Shown piece after piece: positions 45,082 through 55,819 of a DNA stretch of 64,000 nucleotides (positions are counted from its first letter, which is position 1; the number at the start of each line of letters is the position of its first letter). This DNA comes from Haberlea rhodopensis (Eukaryota > Streptophyta > Magnoliopsida > Lamiales > Gesneriaceae). The translations under genes and the position numbers were made by a program. The stretch lies in the NCBI GenBank assembly GCA_907163345.1, contig CAJQUN010001097.1, positions 43,364-107,363 on the forward strand, in the 5' to 3' direction. Below the pieces are notes generated by a model, which saw only the letters and a list, made by a program, of their open reading frames with translations, made no database searches and was not told where the DNA came from.

Positions 45082-46072
45082 GGCTACCAACTGGATAGAC
45101 ATCAACCGGACAGACATCAACTGGATGGCTACCAACTGGATGGACATCTACTGGACAACCATCAACCGGATAAGTCTCACACTAAACAAAGACATCTACC
45201 GGTCACAAGAGGATGAACGACCAGTTGAACAAAGAAGACCAGCAGAAGTCTAAACATCCAGTAAGAGGACAAAGCAAAGAGACAAAAGAAGTACAAACAT
45301 TCTCTGACAAAGGTACAACAGAGCGGCGCACAATGCTATATCTCCACCACCATTACCGTCAGAATAAAAGAGCCGTTGCTTAACAAAATAGGAAAGAAGA
45401 CAATCTAAATTTGGAAAGCTGATCTCTTCCTAATACAGAAAAGCTACCGTTGGACCTCTGATTCTATAAATATGTCCAAGCAAAGAATGAAGAGGTTAGC
45501 TGAGCGATTTATTCAAACAAAGAGCACTTCATCGTAAACAGAAAATCAAATTACTGATATTCTAAAAGTTCAGCAAAAGAGCAGACAAGCAGTGCAACTG
45601 AATATGTGACAGATTATTTCCAACTGAAGTCTGCTGCTCAAGAACACTCAAAGCTAAAAGTTTATTTTGTAAAGAGTGTCATAGAAACCTTTGTAATCAA
45701 ATTAAGAAGTTGTGATTGCTAGGAGTTTAGGCCAAGTTGTGTGAGTGCCTAAGAAGGTTGTATACTGTAAAGTGTAAACCAAGTCTTCTAGTGAATCCTT
45801 CCTGCAAAGGAAGAAGGGGAGACGTAGAAGCGTTGTGCTTCGAAGTTCCAGAAACAATACTTGTGTTCTTTACTTATTACTTACTTATCATTCAGTTTTA
45901 CTCCTCACAAGTCCAGCAGACGTCTTCCGCACTATAATCAGTGTCTGCTGACTTGCCTTATATTGAGAAGCTACTGTAGCACTTAACAGTCTGCAGTTAA
46001 CCAGAGAAAAATCGAAATTGAATCTAGTGTTTATTCAACCCCCCCTTCTAAACACTACCTCGATCCTAACAG
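45082..46072 (+). other. Remainder of copia B 3' LTR
   Basis: Starts with the right target copy GGCTA (45082-45086) and more of the tandem array, then TATA-like TTCTATAAATATG at about 45463-45475 and the transcribed part of the LTR. Frames here are not genes. Confidence 0.75.
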
Positions 46073-46465
46073 GGTGCGAGTATTAATTTAATGACATTGT
46101 CAATTTTCAGGAAGTTGGGATTAGGCGAGCCTAAACCCACTACAATGTCACTTCAGCTGGCGGATAGATCTATCACCTACCCTCGAGGAGTCATCGAGGA
46201 TGTACTTGTCAAAGTGGATAAATTCATTTTCCCGGTGGATTTTCTCGTGTTAGACATGGAAGAAGATGCCGAAATGCCCGTGATCTTGGGAAGACCATTC
46301 TTAGCCACTGGCAAAGCTCTCATAGATGTTCAAGGGAAGATGATCCTCCATGTAGGGGAGGATCAAGTTACTTTTAATGTTTTTAAGGCTATGAAACACC
46401 CACATGATGAACATATGTGTTTTAGTATTGACCATGTTGATGTGTTATCTGACAAGGTATTTTGA
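46073..46465 (+). pseudogene. Element C (Athila/Tat type) protease, cut by copia B
   Basis: Reads GASINLMTLSIFRKLGLGEPKPTTMSLQLADRS, GVIEDVLVKVDKFIFPVDFLVLD and PVILGRPFLATGKALIDV, an aspartic protease of an Athila/Tat family different from that of Athila A/B. The catalytic Asp of DLGAS should lie just before 46073, so copia B landed in the active-site codons. Ends at a TGA (46463); the same frame continues in 46484-47167. Confidence 0.85.
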
Positions 46466-46483
46466 CAAGAATGCAAAGATGAA

Positions 46484-47913
46484 GTGGAAGCTTACCTCAC
46501 TAATGATGAAGACATGATGAAGGAGAAAGAAGAACAAGAAATTGTTGCTCAGATGGGAGCTAACCCTCCTTACATAAGACACCAAAGCAATAATTTAGGA
46601 GAGTTGGGAGAAAGGGACATCAAGCCACAAAAGTATTCCATTGAAGAACCACCCACTCTTGAACTCAAGACCCTACCAACTCACCTCAAGTGTGTGTATT
46701 TGGGTAATAATAATTCTTTACCAGTAATTGTGTCTTCATCTCTGACATGTATTGACGAGGAGAAGCTCCTTAGGATTTTGCGGAAGCACAAGCAAGCCTT
46801 TGGATGGAAAGTGGCGGATATAAAAGGAATAAGCCCATCGATGTGCATGCATAAAATTTTGATGGAAGACACTTACAAGCCGTTGGTGCAACCACAACGC
46901 CGTTTGAATCCAAAGATGCAAGAAGTAGTCAAGGCGGAAGTGATTAAGCTACTCGATGCAGGTATTATCTATCGTATCTCCGATAGTACATGGGTAAGCC
47001 CGGTGCAATGTGTACCAAAGAAAGGAGGTATGACTGTTATTACCAATGAAAATAATGAATTAATACCTATTAGAAAAGTCACGGGTTGGAGAGTATGTAT
47101 TGACTATCGAAAACTTAATGAAGCTACATGTAAGGACCACTTTCCCCTTCCCTTCATTATCAAATGATAGAGAGACTAACTGGGTATGATTTTTATTGCT
47201 TCCTAGATGGTTATTTGGGATATAATCAGATAGCAATTGCACCTGAGGACCAAGAGAAGACTACATTCACTTGTCCTTATAGTACATTTGCATTTAGAAG
47301 ACTGCCATTTGGGTTATGTAATGCACCCGCTATGTTCCAAAGATGCATGATGTCTATATTCCATGATATGGGAGAAAATTTTCTAGAAGTGTTCATGAAT
47401 GATTTTTCTGTGTTTGGAAATTCATTTGATTCCTGTTTGCATAATCTTGATTTGGTGTTGACAACGTGTGAAGAGAATAGCTTGGTATTAAACTGGGAGA
47501 AGTGTCATTTCATGGTACAAAAAGGTATAGTCTTGGGCCACAAAATCTCCCAAAAGGGTAGTGAAGTGAACCGAGCAAAGGTACAAGTGATACAAGAACT
47601 ACCTCCACCTGTATCAGTGAAGGGAGCTCACAGTTTTCTAGACCACGCTGGTTTCTATAGACGAATCATTAAAGACTTTTCAAAGATTTCAAAACATTTA
47701 TCTCATTTGTTGACTAATGATGCACCATTTGATTTTAATGATGATTGTTTGCAGGCATTTGAGACACTAAAGGAGAGATTCGTAACAACACCTGTCTTGA
47801 TAGCACCTGACTGGGATCTGCCATTTGAGTTAGCGACACCGCCGTCGGAGCAGTACTGGGGCAAAGAAGGAACAAGGTATTTCATATTATTTACTATGCT
47901 AGTAGAACTTTAA
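46484..47913 (+). pseudogene. Element C reverse transcriptase, frame-broken
   Basis: Two overlapping frames. 46484-47167 has the N-terminal RT blocks (KHKQAFGWKVADIKGISPSMCMHKI, LDAGIIYRISDSTWVSPVQCVPKKGG, GWRVCIDYRKLNEAT). 47164-47913 has the rest (FLDGYLGYNQIAIAPEDQEKTTFTCP, RRLPFGLCNAPAMFQRCM, GFYRRIIKDFSKI). The catalytic box is VFMNDFSVFG where VFMDDFSVFG is expected, so the first Asp of the pair is Asn. This, the stop at 46463 and the frame break near 47165 show a dead copy. Confidence 0.88.
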
Positions 47914-48324
47914 ATGAGGCATAACAAAATTATGCCACCACTGAGAAAGAACTTCTAGCGGTAGTATTTGCTTTTGATAAGTTCCACTCCTATCTTTGTC
48001 TATCGAAAGTAATTGTGTACACTGATCACTCTGCAATCAAATATCTTCTTGCTAAAAGACGCTAAACCACGTTTAATTAGATGGATTCTTTTACTGCAAG
48101 AATTTGATTTAGAAATTAAAGATAAAAAGGGTGTAGAGAACGTAGTGGTGGATCATTTATCTAGGATTGAGAAGCATGATACTCAAGTGGAAGAGATCAA
48201 TGAAAAATTTCCTGATGAACAATTGTTTCAAGTTCTTGCATTACCTTGGTATACTGATCTTGCAAATTATCTTGTTAGCGGTATCCTCCCACAAATGATA
48301 TTCTATCAAAAGAAATTTTTTTAA
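47914..48324 (+). pseudogene. Element C RNase H
   Basis: After a shift near 47890-47920 the Ty3 RNase H can be followed: TTEKELLAVVFAFDKF, then [14 protein letters not shown] across a further slip, then [32 protein letters not shown] in the 48013-48324 frame. It is followed by the segment that leads to integrase. Confidence 0.82.
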
Positions 48325-48429
48325 TCTGTTAAGCATTATATGTGGGAGGAGTCATTGTTGTTCAAGGTTTGTGCAGACAATATGATTAGGCGGTGCGTTC
48401 CAGAGTAGGAGATGGCATCTATTATGAGC

Positions 48430-49456
48430 CACTGTCATGATCTATAGGTAGGGGACACATGGGTCCAACCAAAACTGCTGCAAAGGTACTAGAATCTGGT
48501 TTTTATTGGCCTACCTTATTTAAGGATGCAGACATGTATGTTTCTGCTTGCGATAGATGTCAAAGGACTGGTAATATTTCTAGGAGACAGGAGATGCCTT
48601 TGAACAATATTCTTGAATGTGAGTTGTTCGATGTCTGGGGCATAGACTTTATGAGACCATTTCCAATTTCGTGTTCGAACTACAATATACTTGTTGCGGT
48701 CGATTATGTGTCAAAGTGGGTTGAGGTTACAACTTCGAACACTAATTATGCTAGAGTGGTGGTGCAGTTTTTTTAAAAAAAAAAAATTTTACTCGATTTG
48801 GCACCCCTCGAGCAATCATTAGTGACGATGGGTCACATTTTTGCAACAAACTTTTTGACAAACTCTTAAGCAAATATGGTGTCACCCACAAAGTTGCAAC
48901 ACCTTACCATCTACAAACTTGTGGGCAAGTGAAGTGTCGAATAGGGAAGTGAAACGTATTTTAGAAAAAAACTGACAATACGTCTCGAAAGGACTGGTCC
49001 TTACGGTTAGATGATGCTTTATGGGCATATATAACTGCATATAAAACACTTATTGGCACCACACCACATAGGTTGATTTTTGGAAAAGCATGTCATCTTC
49101 CGGTTGAACTGGAGCACAAATCATATTGGGCAATAAAGAATCTAAACTTATATTTAACTGCTACAGGTGATCACCTCCTCCAAGTGAACGAAATGGAAGA
49201 GCTTCGGAACCAAGCATACGAGAATTCCATGATCTACAAAGATAAGATAAAAAAATGGCATGCCGCAAGGCTCAGTCAGCGTGATTTCAAGGAAGAAGAT
49301 ATGGTGTTATTGTTTAACTCCAAATTACGGCTGTTTCCAGGCAAGCTTAAATCTCGTTGGTCCGGACCATTTCGCATTTCCAAGGTGTTTCCCTTGGGTG
49401 CAATCGAGCTCTATGATCCAACCAAGGGAACTTTCACTGTCCATTTTGTTGAATGA
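48430..49456 (+). pseudogene. Element C integrase, broken
   Basis: 48459-48776 holds the second half of the zinc domain and the first core block ([53 protein letters not shown] with a catalytic Asp, [12 protein letters not shown]). An A/T homopolymer at 48769-48788 breaks the frame. The second Asp (AIISDDGSHFCNK) and a degenerate Glu region are readable around 48815-48960 with a shift and stop. 49073-49456 holds the C-terminal part ([34 protein letters not shown]) ending TFTVHFVE. Confidence 0.85.
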
Positions 49457-49907
49457 AACGCAAGAAGTCCAGCTTGGGACTATAAATCAAGAACTAATTT
49501 TTCTTTCTTCTCCTTTGTTTTTGAATTTAGTAGGTAGTTTCATGATTTTAGTTTGGTTGTTGACTCTTTAAATTGTTTTCTTTGTAGGAAAAAGGCTTGC
49601 CAAAAGAAGATGAGACTCTCAAATGAATATGTTTTTTAAATGTCCTTACTGGTGACAGGCAATCGATCTCTTACTACAAGCGAACGATCGCCTCTCACAT
49701 TGAAAATTTGGTTAAGCTCACTGGCCCCAGGCGATCGATCTCTTCCTATTATGTGATCGATCGCCTCAAAAAGAAATGTAAGGCCCAAATGCTACTAGAG
49801 ACACGAGATCGATCGCTTCCTATAAGCGATCGATCGCCTATGGCAATTTTTTGTTTTTTAAAAACACTCAACTCTCACTCGCTATTATTTTAAACAATAT
49901 TTTTCAG
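49457..49907 (+). other. Element C 3' untranslated region with palindromes
   Basis: No coding signal. It carries six GATCGATCGC-type copies at about 49661-49842, for example AGGCGATCGATCTC, GTGATCGATCGCCTC and AAGCGATCGATCGCCTA. The tail is cut where the LTR at 49908 begins, and the 3' LTR of C was not found. Confidence 0.7.
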
Positions 49908-51281
49908 TGTAGCAATTGTATACCACAAGTGTACGGTGTCAAGTTTTAGTATAATGATATGAAAAGTACGGATTGTCGATCCCACGAGGACTAGGAAATA
50001 ATTACCAAACTCCACTAGTTTAACTATATTTAGTCTGCGATAAGTGGTTGTGATTATTAAACTAATGTGACAAATTAACTCGATAATTAACCAAAGCAAA
50101 CAGTGATGAATAAGAATAAGAATCAAAAGATACAATTATCAAGACTTTCAATTCACCTATGTAATCCCCCATAATTCGCATATTAGCTAATAATTGAATT
50201 CAAACATTCTAAGGTGACGAGTTTTCCTAAAGCACTTATTATACATTGGTCCGGCTATAACTAATACTAACTTTGCAATAAACTACTCATGTATCCTTAT
50301 TGAACAATTACTATTGTAAGTTGATCTACGGAAACTTATAGCTTTCGATTACTAGATATCTATAGCTATCACACGTGTATTTGACTTCATTTCTCGATTT
50401 CAGTCTGAAATCCACGGCATAAATCACCATATCGAAATCCAATTTTATCTCCCGATCTCAATTGTAATTTACTATCATTCAAGGATGGCCAAACCCTTAA
50501 AAGCATGAAGAACAATGATCTATGCACTTAAATATATAAGAATCAAACAAAACATTCAATTTAAATCATGGGTTCATACAAAGGATCCCCTAAGTCTTGA
50601 TAACAAACCTAGCCAACAATCTCCATCAAATAACAATGCATAAACATTTTTGCATAAAACATTAAAATCTGAAGAAAATATAGAACTAGAGTTATAAATA
50701 CGAAGATAACGAGAGGTGTTGACTCCTTACGTTGCTCCGTCGTCCCGTCTCTTTCGATGCGTCTCTTCTTCAATGGTTATGGTGTATGGATGGTTGGGGA
50801 TGAAGGAGAATGATGGAGGCTGCGTGTTGTAGGGTTTATTATGAGCCAAAAAATCTCCAAAAACGTCTGAAATCTTTTATATATCATGTTAGAGGAGTTT
50901 CAAGTAAGTTGGACACAAAATAACCAAGATGGAAACAAAATCCCAAAATTTCCGAGTCGAGGCGATCGATCGCTTCAAATGATGAGATTTGAAGCGATCG
51001 ATCGTATTTTCCTACTGCCTCGAAGTGATCTATTGCCTCATTTGAAGCGATCGATCGCTTCCTCTGATTTTCAGCAAATTACGGTTTCGTCCATCCTTTT
51101 CCATGTTTGCTCGGTTTGGTCCCTTTTCATCATTTTAAGCATATTTCCTCAACTTTCATGCATTTGGACATAGATTCTTGAAATATACAAATATATACCA
51201 AAACGCGTAATATTTTTCAGGAATAAGTACAAAAACGCCTTTAATCTTATATCAAATTAAGTGTAAAAATCATACTTATCA
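49908..51281 (-). mobile_element. Athila/Tat-type LTR in minus orientation
   Basis: TGTAGCAATTGTATACC to ATACTTATCA, 1,374 bp. The plus-strand beginning (CAAGTGTACGGTGTCAAG..., GTCGATCCCACGAGGA) is similar in layout to the LTR at the right edge of the window (63793). No primer site or internal region adjoins it. The flanking 5-mers (TTCAG and AGGCT) do not match, so it is not a simple solo LTR. A palindrome cluster is at 50961-51063, with CTACTGCC at 51012. Confidence 0.7.
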
Positions 51282-52050
51282 AGGCTTCATGATACTAAAG
51301 GTAGATCACAATTGCATCATATGCAACCCCCAAGATATTTGTCTCGCGATTCGCATAACCCTACATGGGCAGGACAATTATGCCTTCTCACGTCAAACTA
51401 ACACATCCCACGCATGGAAATGTCATGCCCAAAAGACTCCACGTGGGTGAGTAGTCTAAAAGGTTAACATAACCGCACCCTTAATTAAGTAGCAGTTAAA
51501 CACACAGTTTTCCCATGCCAGATGCCCCCCCACGTGGGTGAGGGCAATATGACACAAGTAGCGTCTCATGACTCAACTGTGATGGAAGACGGGAAGCAAC
51601 AAACCCTTTTGAGCTCCCCTTATCAGTTTGATATAAAATTTTGATCATATTCAATAGAGGGATTTAATTTATTTTAAAATCTTATCAAGTGCTCGTTTGT
51701 TTATTTGCCAGATTCATGCAACTATGTTTTATTCATGCATCATCATATGTACTAATAAAACGTACAAACAAACAGTTATCATCCATCACATAATATGGAC
51801 GATTACGGCCTTTTCATAATTGAGCAACGTGAGTCATACGTGGATCACATCTATGTCTAAGGTTATGCATGTATGCAGCATTGACCCGTTGGCTTGTAGG
51901 GCATCTTATGCTAACACATCTATGTTTACCACACATTTTGAGTCAATGAATGTTGTTAGCACATACTTGGATACTCATTCGCAATGAGGGATGTGCTAAA
52001 GTAACTTTTCTTTTTGAATTAGGTGTACAAATTACTAGTAATAGTGGTGC
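51282..52050. other. Intergenic DNA, no gene recognised
   Basis: The word CACGTGGGTGAG occurs twice (about 51431 and 51531), each containing a G-box (CACGTG). No convincing ORF, RNA gene or element edge. Confidence 0.5.
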
Positions 52051-52095
52051 TGGGGGGTTGGGGTTGGGGCGGGGGGGGGGGGGGGGGGGGGGGGG
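52051..52095 (+). repeat. Poly-G tract (25 G) with adjoining G-tracts
   Basis: GGGGGGTTGGGGTTGGGGC is followed by 25 consecutive G at 52071-52095. Predicted to form G-quadruplexes; may also be a sequencing-sensitive site. Confidence 0.9.
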
Positions 52096-53981
52096 CTGTG
52101 GGAAGTAAAATTGGTTGTGTAAGTTGGCATATATCGGTTTTTAGTTAAATTGGTGGAAATTTGATCGTAATTCAATAAATTACTCTTTTGTATATTTGGT
52201 ACTATTTTTGGTGCTGTTTTCAATTCCAACCGAACATATCAACAATATTAGGCATCAGCTCAGGACTCCGCCAAAATTGGACTAATATGAAAAAAAATCC
52301 GTTTATTATACTTATAACCAAATTTTGACCAATCAGATAATCAGAAGCCTATAGAGACCAACTTGCACGATCAATTTTCCTTCTTCCGATAATAGTATGA
52401 GGGCAAGAACATACATTATTGAGGTGAAGCAAGTGAAAATCTAAGTGTCAAGATTTTTTTTTTTTGGTATCTTTCCCTAAAACTTGCTTCCGTTTCGGAC
52501 AATGGGAAAGGGAGTAAATAGAATTGAATAGGCGAACATGGCTGTGCTATGGGGGATGGGCGCTTTTAGTGACAAATGAAGTTAAGGCTGCCTGAAAAAA
52601 CAAATATAAAATTAGTAGATAGACATGGAACCATAAGCAAAGAGCCTGTGAGTTCAATTTCTTCTATTTATTACATGACGTAATAGCCTCATTATTCGCA
52701 ACTGTTTCAATAACTCTAGCATTTATTTGGTTTTAATGGTCGTTCAAGGGTTTTCTTCTATATATCGGGTGTGCACCAACACCATTAAAAACACCAACAT
52801 CAACACGTATATATTATGTATATGTACGTAAATATGTGAATGTGTGTTGGTTTTGATGCATCTTCTGAGTATATAGACACCTTCATTTCAATGCATGAAC
52901 TACCCCTAACCCCATTCTCGCCTTGCGAATTTACGTTATTATCCTTCCACTATATTATTAACCAACAGCTTAAACCTCATAAAAACCTCACATGCACAGT
53001 ATGTGGTGTTGTTTCATTGATTGTCATTGTTTTATAGCAATATGGACGTTGAACTATATCTGAAGGCATTTATTTTAGTATTAAATAATCTTGCAACTTC
53101 ACGTGTTATTGAAGATATCAAAGCCTAACAAAGAGTAACGCTGTATAGAACTTATGTGACCACATTTTGGTCTCGAACGGTTTGACACTCAGTGTAGACA
53201 GGGCGTGCTCGCACACGAATTCAGGGGTTTCATTATAGATCCGGCCCTTGATTTCCTACCAGTACGCTCACAAACCTGTTGGCTTAAAATAAAATGGCCC
53301 AAAGACCACGATACAAGATTCCATTCACCTTGAGAGAAATGGTCCAAATTGCCAACAAATATTTGTATGAATTTGGAGACACAAGTGAATTTGGCAGGAA
53401 TTTTTAAGATGCCATAGAATTTGTACCCCGTGGGTCCAGGAAACATATCCTATGCTCTGAGGACAATGTTACATTTTGCCACTCATCTTGCCCATTTTTT
53501 TATTATTAATTTAATCTTGTCAAGGAAAACTTTTGATATTTTGATGTTACTGACTTGTTTCTTTTCCATAAGTTCGAACTTAGTGATTGACCATGACTTT
53601 TGGTTAGAAGAACTCGAGTTCAAAATGCCCAACTTACTGTGAAAAAGCAGGCAAGAAATTATCTAAACCTTCTGATAGATAAGTTATGGAACATGAACAT
53701 TGTTTTCTGCTAAAGATGGTGCAAATATGCACCCACCAACACCACTGCTGTACTAGATTCACTTTCTATCCTTGCTTGAAAACAGGAGAAACCAAAGAAA
53801 GAAAACTAAAGACGGTAGCACTATTAAAGCTCCACTCTTTTACCACCTACTGAATCAGAAATGGAGCTTCAATAGTGCTACTTGGAATTTAAGACTAATT
53901 ATTATCATCTCTCTTTTTTTTTTCTTGGGGGCAAGGAATTGGAAACTTTTCATTTTTCAAGATTTTCTTAATGGTAACTGG
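52096..53981. other. Intergenic DNA downstream of the GIR gene
   Basis: AT-rich, with no recognisable coding region, RNA gene or element edge on either strand. The 3' untranslated region of the GIR gene must lie in the part nearest 53981, but I see no clear polyadenylation signal. Confidence 0.5.
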
Positions 53982-54332
53982 CTAACTCTTCTTCGTCTTT
54001 ATTCCGGTGTTGTTGTTGATAATGTTGCTATCAGGGTTTACATCAAGCAAAACAGTGCTTTTGCATTTGGGGCATCTCGGATCCTCCTCCGCCAGAATCA
54101 CATACATGAGGCATTTGGGGCACCCCACCAGCATCATGGATGTAGCCTCCGGGCTCGAGGCGTATCGGGGGGATTCGTCCAGGTTCCGCTCCGATGACAC
54201 ACAAGAGCTCGGCGGGGATGTCGGCGACACTGTCAACGAGCGGCTGGGGGACTCAACCAAAGGATTACCGGGAATTCTCGGAGGCGACAGATTCAACTTA
54301 AGGTCGAGTTTCTGTCCGTTCCTTCTACTCAT
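53982..54332 (-). CDS. GIR1: GLABRA2-interacting repressor-like protein (GIR1/GIR2 family)
   Basis: 116-aa host protein starting MSRRNGQKLDLKLNLSPP. The LDLKLNL stretch (residues 9-15) is a perfect EAR repression motif (LxLxL). A Ser/Pro-rich segment follows (SLTVSPTSPPSSCVSSE), then SPEATSMMLVGCPKC and a small zinc-ribbon-like pair CPKC(71-74)...CPKC(87-90) ending KSTVLLDV. This is the layout of the Arabidopsis GIR proteins, known as adaptors linking the homeodomain factor GLABRA2 to TOPLESS-type co-repressors during root-hair and trichome patterning. The start is chosen because it gives the family N-terminus; the frame stays open upstream to a candidate 3' splice site at 54390. Acts in the nucleus (inferred). 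Whether it is GIR1 or GIR2 cannot be told from this alone. Confidence 0.88.
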   Translation of the reverse strand: MSRRNGQKLDLKLNLSPPRIPGNPLVESPSRSLTVSPTSPPSSCVSSERNLDESPRYASSPEATSMMLVGCPKCLMYVILAEEDPRCPKCKSTVLLDVNPDSNIINNNTGIKTKKS

Positions 54333-54389
54333 CTTTTTCTCTTCTCCCAGAGTGACCAATCCCTTTTCCCCTGTCTTTGAATATCCCAC

Positions 54390-54478
54390 CTGTCTGCATC
54401 AGTTAAGAATCATAATCAAGAAAAAATAACCGAATCGAACCGAAGGGAGTGCATGATCATATGACATGTTACAAATAC
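54390..54478 (-). other. Candidate intron of the GIR gene
   Basis: Minus strand: CTTGATTTACAG|GTATTTG gives a good 5' splice site at 54478. TTAACTGATGCAG with a branch-like CTTAAC gives a 3' site at 54394, and ACAG|GTGGG a second at 54390. Length 85 or 89 nt, normal for plants. Confidence 0.6.
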
Positions 54479-54655
54479 CTGTAAATCAAGAAACTTTTGC
54501 CAGCCTAAGGGGAGAGGGGAAGGCTCTTCCAGATCAAGAAGTGAAGAGAGGTGGCGGTAGGTCGGGGTGGGGGCGGAGCGGAGGAAGGAGGCGGAGACAC
54601 CAGCACCACCCCTTCTAACACTAATATGGGATTGTTTAGGTGGCTGAAATTGTTG
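54479..54655 (-). other. Predicted 5' exon of the GIR gene with WW-like open frame
   Basis: Between the TATA box and the 5' splice site one frame is open throughout and reads TPTYRHLSSLLDLEEPSPLPLGWQKFLDLQ, resembling the segment before and at the start of the WW domain in CFL1-like plant proteins (PLP.GW.K.LDL). The second half of a WW domain is absent. With transcription starting about 30 bp below the TATA box no ATG of this frame would be in the mRNA, so it is probably untranslated. If exon 1 is joined at the 54390 acceptor, the frame is continuous with GIR. Confidence 0.5.
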
Positions 54656-54678
54656 GTTTTGGACATGTAAAGACATGA

Positions 54679-54687
54679 TATATATAA
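54679..54687 (-). promoter_or_regulatory. TATA box of the GIR gene
   Basis: Minus-strand CCTTATATATATC; a start site about 30 bp downstream (near 54650) would give the 5' exon described. Confidence 0.6.
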
Positions 54688-54944
54688 GGGGATTTGGATA
54701 GGAGATAGATGGGATTGCTTTAAAAGCTTAATTAAATTATGAGTAGAGGTGGAGGGTGTAGAAAGAACAGTTGTACAGTGGTTGAGAAATGGAGGGTGAA
54801 TTGAAGTTTGAAGGGAGGAATAGTGGTGGTGTCTGTAAATTAAGGGGCAGGAAAGGTATTAATTGTAGGAAAACTCCCAAGAAAGTTTGCAGAAATTGTA
54901 GTAAATATTGCAATTAAACATAACAGCAGGAAGGCCGTCATTCA

Positions 54945-55231
54945 ATTTTTTTAATTTAACAAGGTATATAGGCGCAACTAATCTTTGGTGACGACACTGG
55001 CCCCTCAGAACTGCCATCAGGTAAATCGAGGGATGTGCACGGATGACATGTTTCTGAAGGAGCGAACCAACAGGACCTGAACACAGGACAAACCCCCATA
55101 ATATTTCAGTGGAGAATTTGTCCCACATAGGATTCGAACCTGCGACATGTAAGGAATCTCATCACATCACCTCAGCCCTTACCAATTAATCTATGCTCCA
55201 ACCCTTACCAATTCATCTATGCCCCTAGGAC
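54945..55231 (-). mobile_element. tRNA-derived SINE with duplicated head
   Basis: On the minus strand two similar A-box-like segments (CATAGATGAATTGGTAAGGG and CATAGATTAATTGGTAAGGG) are followed by a B box (CAGGTTCGAATCC) and then a body that runs to CCTTGTTAAATTAAAAAAATT. Imperfect 16-bp target copies GGAAGGC(CG/AA)TCATTCA lie at 54929-54944 and 55232-55247. Length is about 287 bp. Confidence 0.82.
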
Positions 55232-55247
55232 GGAAGGCAATCATTCA

Positions 55248-55819
55248 TTGCCTAGAGGGTCGGTGTGTTATGAGCCTTGTAGGAGTCAATTAAGGGTGTA
55301 TAGAAGTCCTGTTTATTTTTTAATTTGTATTTTTTAAAAAACATTTCTTATTTTTTTTAATGTTGAGGTTTTGATGTTTTATTAAGAAAGGGTTTAAATG
55401 GTTTTATTATTTTGTATTCATTTTAAATATTGAAATAATATTATGTTTGCATGTAATAGTCATGTTTTTAAGACATTCATTTTCAAACAAGCGAATGTAA
55501 CCCCAAAAAAAAAACATTTCTATTTGCGAGTTTATTCGGGCCATAATTGTGTTATTTTTCAAGAACTTGAAAAGCCTTTTAAATTATTTTCATGATTTTT
55601 TTTTAAGCCACCACCATCTAAAACATTTTATTGCAATAATTTGACTTCTTTACCACTTTATTCCTTTCTTTTCCACCACAGCACTGTCTATGACATTGGA
55701 CATATAAATAATATCCAATATCATATCAGTAATAACCATTATCATGTTCACAATTTCTGAAGTTATTTTCGCATTATGACGAAAAAACTAAAAGCCAAAA
55801 TATTGCTCTAAAAAACTGC
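55248..55819. other. Intergenic DNA, nothing recognised
   Basis: AT-rich with long T runs; no gene or repeat structure seen. Confidence 0.5.

Larger units (their letters stand above)
26495..46072 (+). mobile_element. Copia B: Sirevirus-like element, 5'-truncated, with two nested insertions
   Basis: Plus-strand relative of copia A with gag, protease, integrase, RT, RNase H, an envelope-like region and a 3' LTR (37607-46072). The 5' LTR, primer site and gag N-terminus were lost at the 26495 breakpoint. A Ty3 solo LTR sits in RT (30402-32869) and Athila B sits in the 3' LTR (38082-45081). Stops and frameshifts occur in gag, the integrase start, RT and the envelope-like gene. The right edge CTAACA|GGGTG lies inside the protease of element C; GGGTG should be the target duplication. 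Confidence 0.88.
37607..46072 (+). repeat. 3' LTR of copia B (interrupted by Athila B)
   Basis: TGTTGGGAAACG to CGATCCTAACA. Without Athila B and the extra GGCTA the LTR is about 1,461 bp. It has a tandem array in the upstream part (37640-38080 and 45087-45180). The downstream part carries the copia landmarks TTCCGCACTATA (45926) and a C-run before CTTCTAAACACT (46039-46056), equivalent to the long C-run of the copia A LTRs. Confidence 0.88.

Noticed and set aside
49908..51281. 3' LTR of element C
   Set aside because: Its orientation (similar to an LTR whose primer-site end is on the left) is opposite to that of C, and no polypurine tract precedes it.
53772..54429. Plus-strand frames opposite the GIR gene
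   Set aside because: Shadows of the minus-strand coding exon; no independent support.
55100..55200. Functional tRNA gene suggested by GGTTCGAATCC
   Set aside because: No cloverleaf can be drawn; A and B boxes belong to a SINE with target duplications.
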